A stretch of DNA of 64,000 nt, taken from Gammaproteobacteria bacterium 45_16_T64. GTDB lineage: Bacteria > Pseudomonadota > Gammaproteobacteria > Pseudomonadales > Ketobacteraceae. The notes beneath the pieces were generated by a model, which was not told the DNA's origin, ran no database searches, and saw nothing but the letters and a program-made list of their open reading frames with translations. Location: assembly GCA_002162955.1 (NCBI GenBank), contig MABD01000009.1:248001-312000 (forward strand), given 5' to 3'. The translations under genes were made by a program, and so were the position numbers. Below, piece after piece: positions 18,766-27,177 of the stretch. Numbering within the stretch: the first letter of the stretch is position 1; every line of letters begins with the position of its first letter.

Positions 18766-19791
18766 ATGCTCTTGTTTGATCCCACATTACTGCTCACCGC
18801 ATTAACCCCCGCGCTCATCGTTGGCTTCGCGTTACTGCTGGACTTCAGTTTAGGCGAACCTAAACGCTGGCACCCTCTAATAGGGTTCGGAAACCTCACC
18901 CAATTATTGGAACGTAAACTGAATGCCACCGCCGTTCCTCAAAAATGCGGCTATTTTACCGGTATATTGGCTTGGGCGCTGCTTATTTTGCCCATCACTT
19001 ATGTAACCTATATTGTCAGCACAGCACCATGGTGGCTGTCGCCATGGTTATCGCAAGATATAGAACTATTTCCCACCTTGATACAGCTCAAATTGGTGAT
19101 GGATTGCCTATTGCTGTATTTATGCATTGGCTGGAAAAGTCTCATCGAACATGTAAACGCTATACGCAGCGCACTAGCCAATAGCGATATAACACTAGCT
19201 CGGCAACGAACCCAGTATATCGTCAGTCGCAATACAAACACCTTGTCGGAACAACAACTCAGTCGCTCTGGCATCGAGTCTTTGCTGGAAAATGGTAATG
19301 ATGCGATTTTTGGCTGTATTTTTTGGTTTCTTGTTGCTGGCGCGCCGGGAGCGGTACTTTACCGACTCGCCAATACGCTGGACGCAATGTGGGGTTACCG
19401 CACCTATCGCTACCGAACATTTGGCTGGGCATCGGCAAAATTAGATGATGCTCTCAATTGGATCCCCGCCCGCATCTGTGCGCTCAGTTACGCAATCTTA
19501 GGTAACACTTCCCGCGCAATAGCATGCTGGAAATCACAAGCCTCGGCGCAGTCCTCCCCTAATGGAGGCCCCGTCATGTGTAGCGGTGCAGGAAGCCTAC
19601 AGATTATTTTGGGGGGCCCAACGGTATATCACGGAAATCACGTAGATAAACCATTCTTCGGTGAGGGGCATCATCCAACACATCACGATATTGGTAAGGC
19701 CATCTCGCTAGTCAACAAAACAGTCTATCTTTGGCTCGGCTGTATCGCCTCCACAGGGGTGCTGATAGTACTCATCGCAGGTCTCTTCTAA
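18766..19791 (+). CDS. cbiB: Adenosylcobinamide-phosphate synthase
   Basis: A membrane enzyme that attaches aminopropanol (phosphate) to cobyric acid. The protein (341 residues from ATG 18766) carries LDFSLGEPKRWHPLIGFGNL at the N-terminus, VSRNTNTLSEQQLSRSGIESLLEN in the middle, and NGGPVMCSGAGSLQIILGG with YWL-like hydrophobic helices at the C-terminus, all family landmarks. An in-frame TTG at 18751 would add five residues; neither start has a convincing ribosome site. The next gene starts two bases after its stop. Confidence 0.94.
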   Translation: MLLFDPTLLLTALTPALIVGFALLLDFSLGEPKRWHPLIGFGNLTQLLERKLNATAVPQKCGYFTGILAWALLILPITYVTYIVSTAPWWLSPWLSQDIELFPTLIQLKLVMDCLLLYLCIGWKSLIEHVNAIRSALANSDITLARQRTQYIVSRNTNTLSEQQLSRSGIESLLENGNDAIFGCIFWFLVAGAPGAVLYRLANTLDAMWGYRTYRYRTFGWASAKLDDALNWIPARICALSYAILGNTSRAIACWKSQASAQSSPNGGPVMCSGAGSLQIILGGPTVYHGNHVDKPFFGEGHHPTHHDIGKAISLVNKTVYLWLGCIASTGVLIVLIAGLF

Positions 19792-19792
19792 T

Positions 19793-20842
19793 ATGATTAC
19801 ACCCTACATCGCTCCCGACACATTACACCACGGTGGCGGGCTGCTAGAAGCTGCCAGGCATTCGAATATACCGCTAACGCAATGGATTGACCTATCAACG
19901 GGCATCAACCCAAACGGCTGGCCCGTTCCCGAAGTTCCCGCCTCTCTGTGGCAACGGTTACCCGAAGAAAACGATGGCCTAGAGCAGGCAGCCGCGCAAT
20001 ATTATTCGCAGCCCCCAGAAAACTTTATGATCACCGCAGGTAGCCAATCAATCATTCAGCTGTTGCCTAAAGTCATCCCCAAAGGCACAGTGTGGGTGCC
20101 CTCAGAGGGTTATGCAGAACACCCCTATTGGTGGGATTTTTCTAACCATGACGTTTTCTTTTATCAGCAAGAGGACCTCGACGCCCTACTCGATGCAGGC
20201 AACGCGCTCACAATGCTGCCATTTGATACCTTGCTTATCATAAACCCCAATAACCCAACAACAGTGACACACCCAAAACAAATCCTAGAAGATCTTCTCT
20301 CATTAGTTTCACGACACAATAAACGGCTCATAATTGACGAAGCGTTTCTAGACACTCAACCAGAACAATCCATGATAGAGCACTGCAAAAGTCCGCATAT
20401 TGCTGTCTTTCGTTCATTAGGAAAATTCTTTGGGCTTGCAGGCATTCGCTGCGGCTTTCTATTTACTCACGTAAATTTGATCGATGAATTACGAAAATGG
20501 ACAGGCCCCTGGGCAGTAGCGAATCCATCACGGTGGATTGCAAAACATGCGCTACTAGATAAACACTGGCATATCGACACAACAAATAAATTGAAATCCG
20601 AAAGTCAGAGGTTGCATACGCTAATGACAACATTAATATCGGATTCCGATATCAAACGATGCGACGCATCAGATTATTTCTGTTCTATTGTATTTACATC
20701 AAATAACGCCATGACAAACGTCAAACAACAGCTAGCTAATAGAGCCATATTAACTCGGGAATTTACTACCGAAAACCGTTTGCGCATCGGATTACCAGGA
20801 AACGAACAACAATGGCAACACTTGGAACACGCTCTAGCGTAA
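19793..20842 (+). CDS. cobD: Threonine-phosphate decarboxylase
   Basis: A PLP enzyme making (R)-1-amino-2-propanol O-2-phosphate, the substrate of CbiB. The 349-residue protein is a class-I aminotransferase fold: DLSTGINPNGWPVP near the N-terminus, TAGSQSIIQLLP, NPNNPTTVT, IIDEAFLD, and the PLP-binding Lys in FRSLGKFFGLAGIRCGF. The close pairing with cbiB (stop and start nearly touching) supports the assignment over a histidinol-phosphate aminotransferase. Nomenclature varies (CobC in some organisms). Confidence 0.93.
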   Translation: MITPYIAPDTLHHGGGLLEAARHSNIPLTQWIDLSTGINPNGWPVPEVPASLWQRLPEENDGLEQAAAQYYSQPPENFMITAGSQSIIQLLPKVIPKGTVWVPSEGYAEHPYWWDFSNHDVFFYQQEDLDALLDAGNALTMLPFDTLLIINPNNPTTVTHPKQILEDLLSLVSRHNKRLIIDEAFLDTQPEQSMIEHCKSPHIAVFRSLGKFFGLAGIRCGFLFTHVNLIDELRKWTGPWAVANPSRWIAKHALLDKHWHIDTTNKLKSESQRLHTLMTTLISDSDIKRCDASDYFCSIVFTSNNAMTNVKQQLANRAILTREFTTENRLRIGLPGNEQQWQHLEHALA

Positions 20843-20854
20843 GTAGACCTGATA

Positions 20855-22423
20855 TTAGAATAACTCTATATCAGGGTTAACGTGGTCATATTGAGCGACG
20901 GTAAAAATAAAATTACTGCCCTTACCAACACAACTGTCTGCGACCAGCTCCCCTCCCATCTCACTTACGAACTCTAATGCAACAGGCATACCCAACCCAG
21001 ACTCATGACCACGATGAAGATAGCCTTTACCGATTTGTGAAAATGGCCGCATCATATTTGCCAGCTTCACCGCTTCGATTCCTGGCCCTGTATCAGCGAC
21101 GGTAATTTTAAGTGTATCCCCCTTGCCTCGGTTAAATTCCGACTCGATGGACACATCAACTTTTCCCTCATCAGTATACTGAACCGCATTACCCAGTACA
21201 TGTTTCATCATTAACTGCATACGCTTGTGATCAACATCTGCAGTAATTGCATCATCCTGCCAATGCACAGCAAATTCAATCCCTTTGCTCTTTGCTTTTT
21301 CCGCATTATCAACAATCACTTCATTCAGTAGATCTCTCACCAATGTACGTCGATTATTCGGAATCACATCAGTATTCAAATCACTAAGCTCTAATAATTC
21401 CGTAATCATACCCATCAATTTAACAGCACTATCATCAAGTATACCTAACGCCGATATATCCCTTTCCACCAGCGAATACCCTATTTCTTTCTTTTTAAGT
21501 CTTCCGCTAAACCCTAAAATGGAGTTCATCGGGGTCCGTAACTCATGAGACATCGTGGACAAAAAAGAAGCTTTAGCCTGGTCTGCTTGTAGCGCTGCAC
21601 GCTCATTAATAATAGCGTTTACCCTCGCCTCCACTCCCTCAACAAGAGTAAACAGCTGGTCTTTCATTCTTCCATGAGCCTCAGACCCTGGCTCAGGCAT
21701 ATTTCTCGCCATAACGGAAATGGCATCAAAATTAACAATCGTTCTACTTTCAATATCAACAAAACGTCCGTTGTTTTTTTCTTGCCTTAATAAGCGTGTC
21801 CAGACTTCCTTTTTTTCCTCCTCACCGAAATACACTTTCTCTCCTTCTGCACGGATAATTCCACATCCAGTCACCCCCATTAATTCCAGACACTCATTCA
21901 ACAATACGCCAAGTTCATCATAGCCCACGCAGCTATAACTTTTTTCCAAGAAGCGTATGATTTCGCCTAACTGACTACTGGCAGACATGGACAGCAAGGC
22001 AATATCACTGGCCTCTGTAAGCTGTTGATTAAGTGTCTTAATTTCAATTTCGGGACGGGAAGCTCGATCAAGAGCAAAAACTAGGTTATCCATATTGCCA
22101 TGCAATACCACATGCGCGATCATCCCGAGCGCCCAATATTCGGCTAGATCAACATAGACCGGTTCATTCGAAACTAAGAGAAACCGACTAAAAGGGGCTT
22201 GACCACTCTCTTCTAACTGCTGAATGGAAACCAGTAGATCCGTATCCTCTGCAGACTCCATTGAAAAAACCGCAAAAGAGAATGCATTTCCTGAATAGTG
22301 TTTTATTTCTTCAAGCGAAAGAAACTGAGCGTCAACAGCAACCGTGCTAAGCAACTCTTCGCGTGCGATTAATGGCTCTTGCCCTTCCTGTAATACAAAA
22401 ACCACCGAGCAATTTAACGCCAT
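20855..22423 (-). CDS. Sensor histidine kinase with pseudo-receiver and unassigned domain
   Basis: A 522-residue soluble kinase without membrane segments. Residues 1-125 resemble a receiver fold but lack a phosphoacceptor Asp at the expected place (SFAVFSMES) and the conserved Lys. Residues 139-273 match the unassigned domain of the response regulator at 6520. HisKA follows, with H293 in STMSHELRTPMNS, then HATPase_c with HVLGNAVQYTDEG, ADTGPGIE and GHESGLGMPVALE. No partner regulator adjoins it. It follows the diguanylate cyclase by 24 bases in the same direction, so the two are probably co-transcribed. Confidence 0.9.
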   Translation of the reverse strand: MALNCSVVFVLQEGQEPLIAREELLSTVAVDAQFLSLEEIKHYSGNAFSFAVFSMESAEDTDLLVSIQQLEESGQAPFSRFLLVSNEPVYVDLAEYWALGMIAHVVLHGNMDNLVFALDRASRPEIEIKTLNQQLTEASDIALLSMSASSQLGEIIRFLEKSYSCVGYDELGVLLNECLELMGVTGCGIIRAEGEKVYFGEEEKKEVWTRLLRQEKNNGRFVDIESRTIVNFDAISVMARNMPEPGSEAHGRMKDQLFTLVEGVEARVNAIINERAALQADQAKASFLSTMSHELRTPMNSILGFSGRLKKKEIGYSLVERDISALGILDDSAVKLMGMITELLELSDLNTDVIPNNRRTLVRDLLNEVIVDNAEKAKSKGIEFAVHWQDDAITADVDHKRMQLMMKHVLGNAVQYTDEGKVDVSIESEFNRGKGDTLKITVADTGPGIEAVKLANMMRPFSQIGKGYLHRGHESGLGMPVALEFVSEMGGELVADSCVGKGSNFIFTVAQYDHVNPDIELF

Positions 22424-22447
22424 GTCACAATCCCAATACGTTATTTG

Positions 22448-24379
22448 CTACAAACGTGCTAACTCAACACGATTGCGCCCCTTTTCTTTTGCCACGTATA
22501 GCGCGGCATCTGCACGTTGCAACAAACACCTCTGACCGTCATCATTGTCAGGGACCTCTTCCGCAACACCAATACTCACCGTCAGGTTGATAAGTACTCC
22601 ATCGAATTCCACCGAAGTACCCTCCACAGCCTGTCGAATACTTTGGCCGACTTGCTCCGCTCCATTAATATCGGTACTAGGCAACAGAACCACGAATTCC
22701 TCACCACCATAACGAAAAGCAACGTCTCCAGGACGCTGGCTATGGTGCAAGATTACTTGGGCGACTTGCTTCAAACACTCATCACCTGCCACATGTCCAT
22801 ACCGATCATTCACCTGCTTAAAGTTATCGATATCAATAACCTGAATTGAAATAGAGACTTGGCTGCGGAAAGCTTGCTTATATTGTGAAGTATAGCAGTC
22901 ATCAAAATATCGTCGATTCTTTAATCCTGTTAATTGATCCGTCTCACTCAAGATGAGTAGATGTTGCTTCGCTTGCTCTAACTGCTGCGTTCGTTGAATC
23001 ACCTGTTCTTCCAATCTCTCCTGGGCCCTGGCTTGAATGCGTATTTTTTCTTCGTGGCTTTGATTGAGTTCGGTTGCTAAATGCAGTGACATTTCTGTTG
23101 CTTGTTTCGCGGCCTGTACCTGCTTGTGATAGCGCTGCCCCAAAGCAAACGATAACAACAATATCTCCAATGAAATCCCAACTCGTTGAACCGATTCAGT
23201 AAAAGCATTATGAGGTAAGTGCCCTGCCAGCATGAGTGTATATATAGATGTACCAATTAATAATAGACACCATGCCAAGGTAAAATAACGCGCCGCCTCG
23301 TTTCCTTTACACCACTCGTAAGCTGCTAAACCTAACGTACCCAAAGTCAACAACAAACCGATATATTGCCCAAATGGAACCAAAAACGTTTCACCAACAA
23401 AAAAACCACTTGTCACAAAAATGCCATACAAGACAAATAAAGCCCATACAACCTTATACATCACTGGATTATTCTTTTTAAGACTTAAGAACTCATTTAC
23501 AAACAATGCCGCCGACATATAACTCAACCCGGCAAACAACACAAAAGCATGGTCATTCAGCCAGATTGAATCTTTCCAGATGTAATGACGGCCATAACCC
23601 GTTACTGCCAATTCATAAAGTGATACACAAACGACAAAAAGTGAATAGTAAAAATATCCGACATCCCTGGTATAAAACCAAACACCAAAATTATAAATCC
23701 CCATCACGACAACAAAGCCAAAAAACAGGCTCAATAGCGCTTGTTTTTTAGTTTCGTTTTGCCAATACGCTTGTTGATCCCACAGTTTAATGGGAAGTAA
23801 TAATAGACTTGAGGTCTCAACCTTCACCAATAACTGTGTTTTTTGGTCACCGGCAAGTGGTATTGGAAACAAATATGCTCGGTGAGACGGTCCGTGCTCG
23901 CCGTTCACTGCATGATCCCCCTCCATACCTACTTTCGTAATTTTTTCGTTAGAATCAACAAGGTAAACTTCTACAATATCTAGAAAGGGCCATTCTATTT
24001 CCAAAATTGTATCTCGATCTTGATCTGATAAGTTATCAAATGTCATCGATAGCCACACAGGCACATCGTAGTAAAAGAAGTTTATTGAGTTTCGAGTAAC
24101 GGAGCGCCAACGAGAGGTTTGATACAACGTCAATATTTGATCAACTGAACGTTTTTTGGTGTCGTCGAAATAATATACAACTCCCTGCTGAGGTGTAATT
24201 AGCGCGGAGCTTTCCTTAAGGGAAAAAATAGATTCACTATTATAAGAACCCTCTACCCTTGATTTACTCACATAACTTGCTGAATACCCATGCCTTTCCA
24301 CCACACCCATTATGCAAATACACGAACATAGAACAACCAGGAATCGAATACACTGCTGAGCTGTTGGTATTATTCGCAA
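22448..24379 (-). CDS. Diguanylate cyclase with 7TMR-DISM sensor
   Basis: A 643-residue membrane protein. A signal-like hydrophobic start is followed by a periplasmic 7TMR-DISMED2-type beta domain (about 50-200), seven membrane helices (about 210-410), a coiled coil (420-475) and a GGDEF domain. The active site FRYGGEEFVVLLP (GGEEF 558-562) is intact, with the inhibitory RxxD (RPGD, 549-552) at the standard distance. It should make c-di-GMP in response to a periplasmic ligand, probably a carbohydrate-like molecule by family analogy. The start appears to be TTG at 24379 with AAGGTG upstream; a later ATG would remove the signal segment. Confidence 0.92.
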   Translation of the reverse strand: MRIIPTAQQCIRFLVVLCSCICIMGVVERHGYSASYVSKSRVEGSYNSESIFSLKESSALITPQQGVVYYFDDTKKRSVDQILTLYQTSRWRSVTRNSINFFYYDVPVWLSMTFDNLSDQDRDTILEIEWPFLDIVEVYLVDSNEKITKVGMEGDHAVNGEHGPSHRAYLFPIPLAGDQKTQLLVKVETSSLLLLPIKLWDQQAYWQNETKKQALLSLFFGFVVVMGIYNFGVWFYTRDVGYFYYSLFVVCVSLYELAVTGYGRHYIWKDSIWLNDHAFVLFAGLSYMSAALFVNEFLSLKKNNPVMYKVVWALFVLYGIFVTSGFFVGETFLVPFGQYIGLLLTLGTLGLAAYEWCKGNEAARYFTLAWCLLLIGTSIYTLMLAGHLPHNAFTESVQRVGISLEILLLSFALGQRYHKQVQAAKQATEMSLHLATELNQSHEEKIRIQARAQERLEEQVIQRTQQLEQAKQHLLILSETDQLTGLKNRRYFDDCYTSQYKQAFRSQVSISIQVIDIDNFKQVNDRYGHVAGDECLKQVAQVILHHSQRPGDVAFRYGGEEFVVLLPSTDINGAEQVGQSIRQAVEGTSVEFDGVLINLTVSIGVAEEVPDNDDGQRCLLQRADAALYVAKEKGRNRVELARL

Positions 24380-24470
24380 CGGTTACACACCTTCATATTT
24401 GAATAATTTTAGTGACCACTATAGCAATTCACAGCTTGAGCACAAAATACGACTCATTTAGCTGAAAACA

Positions 24471-24478
24471 CCCCCCCC
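24471..24478. repeat. (C)8 tract in the divergent intergenic region
   Basis: Eight consecutive C residues lie between the divergent diguanylate cyclase (start 24379) and the DUF6316-like gene (start 24592). The rest of the 212-base gap is AT-rich with no confident promoter or operator. Confidence 0.6.
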
Positions 24479-24591
24479 TTACAACCACACGATATATTGT
24501 TAATACGAATTGATCTTTCAAAGGTCATTAATTAACCAAAACAAATGTTATTGTGAGAGTTCCATCACGTTTTCGCAAAAGGGTAAGCAAA

Positions 24592-24816
24592 ATGCAAGTT
24601 AGAATTGGCGAAATTGACAAAACCTGGTTCAGATGTGACCGATTTATCCACTTGGGAGATGGTTGGTACTTCACTACCCGAGAAAATACTCAAGAGGGCC
24701 CATTTGACAACCACCAAGACGCTGAAAGGGAGCTGGACTACTATATTCGCACCCACAATAGGATAGATAGCATGGTGGATGACGACTTCCAAGAACCATG
24801 GTCATCTGCCCATTGA
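24592..24816 (+). CDS. DUF6316-like small protein
   Basis: A 74-residue protein starting MQVRIGEIDKTWFRCDRF, followed by GDGWYFTTRENTQEGPFD and DAERELDYYI. This combination of Trp/Tyr-rich strand and acidic helix matches small pseudomonad-type proteins grouped as DUF6316, from memory; their function is unknown. I chose the ATG at 24592, preceded by AGGGT; an in-frame GTG at 24553 would add a basic leader. No membrane segment or signal peptide. Monocistronic by position. Confidence 0.75.
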   Translation: MQVRIGEIDKTWFRCDRFIHLGDGWYFTTRENTQEGPFDNHQDAERELDYYIRTHNRIDSMVDDDFQEPWSSAH

Positions 24817-24972
24817 TAGCCTATAAAACACATTCATAAGATTGATTACTTATTAGAAATGATCCTCAACAAAGCTGGCAGCCTAATTGCTTGATATTAA
24901 GACATGAAGTCAACAATGCAATAAATTGACACTCGTCGTGGCAATAATTGCATGCAGTAAGGAAGCAGTAAC

Positions 24973-25467
24973 ATGGGAATTTCAGCAAGAGAATTACAAC
25001 GCCATATCGTGCAACCGACCCTTGCCCATATGGGCATCAATAGCGAGAGTGCGATTAATTTGATGATGGGCACTGCCGCGATTCAATCCAGTTTTGGCGC
25101 TCACCTTATGCAAAATAGCGGCCTTGGCTTGTATTGCATGACCCAAAGAGTTCACTGTGATATCTGGGATAATTACCTCGCCTTTAATGAGGACCTCGCC
25201 AGCGATATTAGGGGGCTAGCCTCACAACACGAATTTTTACGCGAACCGCACTCTGAGCTTATTGGCAACTTTCCTTATGCAACTGCCATAGCGTGGCTCG
25301 TCTATCAACAAGCGGATGTTCAACTGCCCGATTCTGAAGATACCGAAGGATTAGCGCGATGCTGGGCAAATTGCTTTGTCGGTAGAAAGGACGAAATATC
25401 CATCGCTCGTTTTATTGAAAGTTATCACAAATATGGTTTGCATAATGCACAACATGAAGCCGCTTAG
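24973..25467 (+). CDS. Phage-type lytic-protein-like orphan, 164 aa
   Basis: The protein begins MGISARELQRHIVQPTLAHMG and contains MGTAAIQSSFGAHLMQNSGL, GLYCMTQRVHCDIWDNYL, and FPYATAIAWLVYQQ. The pattern MGT..xxS.G....G.GLY.M....H.DIWDNYL...YATAI resembles short phage proteins of the transglycosylase/lysozyme-like kind that carry AHESG and GPALGxYQMEPATHDDIWDNYL. The catalytic-type Glu of that AHESG segment appears as Gln-Ser-Ser here, so an enzymatic role is doubtful. No other phage gene is near. A GGAAG ribosome site precedes the ATG. The function is unknown; the relation is by eye only. Confidence 0.7.
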   Translation: MGISARELQRHIVQPTLAHMGINSESAINLMMGTAAIQSSFGAHLMQNSGLGLYCMTQRVHCDIWDNYLAFNEDLASDIRGLASQHEFLREPHSELIGNFPYATAIAWLVYQQADVQLPDSEDTEGLARCWANCFVGRKDEISIARFIESYHKYGLHNAQHEAA

Positions 25468-25481
25468 GTGGCCTCATGTTG
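25450..25481. terminator. Hairpin between convergent orphan and aceF
   Basis: CAACATGAAGCC (25450-25461) pairs with GGCCTCATGTTG (25470-25481) with one mismatch and an 8-base loop. It overlaps the stop codon of the plus-strand gene and sits 28 bases past aceF. No strong U-run follows on either side. Confidence 0.45.
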
Positions 25482-25508
25482 CGTCACATTCTCTTTCGAA
25501 CTGACAAT

Positions 25509-27125
25509 TTAGAGCAGTAAACGTCGAATATCGGTAATTTGATCTGATAAATAGCGGGTAAACCTTGCCGCATCAGCGCCATCAATTACCCGATGGTCGT
25601 ATGACAGCGACATCGGCAACATTAACCTCGGCACAAATTCACCCTCTTGATATACCGGCTTCATTTGTGAACGAGACAGCCCCAATATGGCAACTTCAGG
25701 CCAGTTCACTATCGGTGTGAATGCTGTACCGCCAATACCACCCAAAGATGAAATCGAGAAGCAACCTCCCTGCATATCATTGGGAGACAATTTCTTGTCT
25801 CGCGCCTTCGCACTTAACATCTGCATATCTTGAGCAATGTCCAACACCGTCTTCTTATCAGCATCTCGAATAACCGGCACAACCAATCCATTGGGAGTAT
25901 CCACCGCAATACCAATGTTGACGTACTGCTTAAAGATCAGTGTCTCACCGTCTTGTGATAATGAGCTGTTAAATCTGGGAAACGCTTGAAGTGCTTTTGC
26001 ACACGCTTTTACCATAAAGGCCAGCAAGGTTAATTTTATCCCCTGCTCTTTATAGGCGGCTGACTCAGACTTCCGGAAGGTTTCAAGCTCTGATACATCA
26101 GCCTCATCAAACTGAGTCACGTGTGGTACGTTTACCCAACTTCGATGCAAGTTTGCTGCTGATACCTTGTTAATTCTCGATAACGGCTGAGAATCAATAT
26201 CACCAAACTTGGCAAAATCAATAACCGGCAGCGGTGGCAGGCCGGTCGACGGGGCTGCTGCCTGAGACTTATCTGTCATTGCCTGCTTTACAAAGCCATG
26301 TACGTCATCTTTTAGGATGCGTTTTTTGGGCCCTGTCGCAGAGACTAACGCTAAATCAACACCCAATTCTCGCGCCAATCGTCGCACAGCAGGCCCTGCA
26401 TGAACCTGCTTAGATGGACTTGATGCTTCTGGCGCTACTGGCTTAGATTTAGCGGCGACATCCTGCTTCTGTGTCTGCGCTGCTACCTCCGGCGCTACAT
26501 CCGCTGATGATGGGGCTACTACCTGCTGAGCCGGCACTTTAGCACTGACTTCCAGTGTTAGTACCACACTACCTTCAGATAATTTATCGCCAACCGACAG
26601 TAAGATTTCTTTGACGACACCAGCATCAGAACAAGGTATCTCCATTGTTGCTTTATCAGATTCCAATACCACCATGGTATCTTCGACTGCTAACGTATCA
26701 CCTACGGCAACACTGATCTCAATAACCTCGACATCATCACTACCCCCGATATCCGGCACAACGATCGTTTTTGTGGTTGTCGTCACCGTTTCCGGTGAAA
26801 CTGCCACAACCGCAACCTCCTCCACTGGTGCTGTAACAACATCAACTTGCTCAGCAGCTTGAGTTGCTTCAGTAGCATTAACCGCGTCTTTAGTCATCGC
26901 CACTAACAACAGGTCACCTTCTTTAACACTATCACCGACTGCAATAGATAACTTAGCAACCTCACCGTCAAAAGGTGCGGGTATCTCAATGGTTGCCTTA
27001 TCGGATTCTACGACTATCAGCGAATCCTCTTGGGAAAAACTATCTCCCACTTTGACGCACAACTCAATTACGTCAACACTTTCAGCGCCACCCAGGTCTG
27101 GAATGACTACATCTTTATCCGCCAC
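25509..27125 (-). CDS. aceF: Pyruvate dehydrogenase E2, dihydrolipoyl acetyltransferase
   Basis: E2 core of the pyruvate dehydrogenase complex, moving acetyl groups to CoA. The 538-residue protein has two lipoyl domains (lipoyl Lys in VVESDKATIEIPAP near residue 43 and VLESDKATMEIPCS near 160), joined by Ala/Val/Thr-rich linkers, a peripheral subunit-binding domain (VHAGPAVRRLARELGVDL, about 240-280) and the catalytic domain with SYDHRVIDGADA. Two lipoyl domains is an intermediate number (E. coli has three, many pseudomonads one or two). The start is GTG at 27125 with AAGGGGAA upstream. It follows aceE by 52 bases. Confidence 0.97.
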   Translation of the reverse strand: MADKDVVIPDLGGAESVDVIELCVKVGDSFSQEDSLIVVESDKATIEIPAPFDGEVAKLSIAVGDSVKEGDLLLVAMTKDAVNATEATQAAEQVDVVTAPVEEVAVVAVSPETVTTTTKTIVVPDIGGSDDVEVIEISVAVGDTLAVEDTMVVLESDKATMEIPCSDAGVVKEILLSVGDKLSEGSVVLTLEVSAKVPAQQVVAPSSADVAPEVAAQTQKQDVAAKSKPVAPEASSPSKQVHAGPAVRRLARELGVDLALVSATGPKKRILKDDVHGFVKQAMTDKSQAAAPSTGLPPLPVIDFAKFGDIDSQPLSRINKVSAANLHRSWVNVPHVTQFDEADVSELETFRKSESAAYKEQGIKLTLLAFMVKACAKALQAFPRFNSSLSQDGETLIFKQYVNIGIAVDTPNGLVVPVIRDADKKTVLDIAQDMQMLSAKARDKKLSPNDMQGGCFSISSLGGIGGTAFTPIVNWPEVAILGLSRSQMKPVYQEGEFVPRLMLPMSLSYDHRVIDGADAARFTRYLSDQITDIRRLLL

Positions 27126-27177
27126 GTTTATTCCCCTTATAACTGTCTTTCAGCCACCGCAATGTATTTTTCATCAT

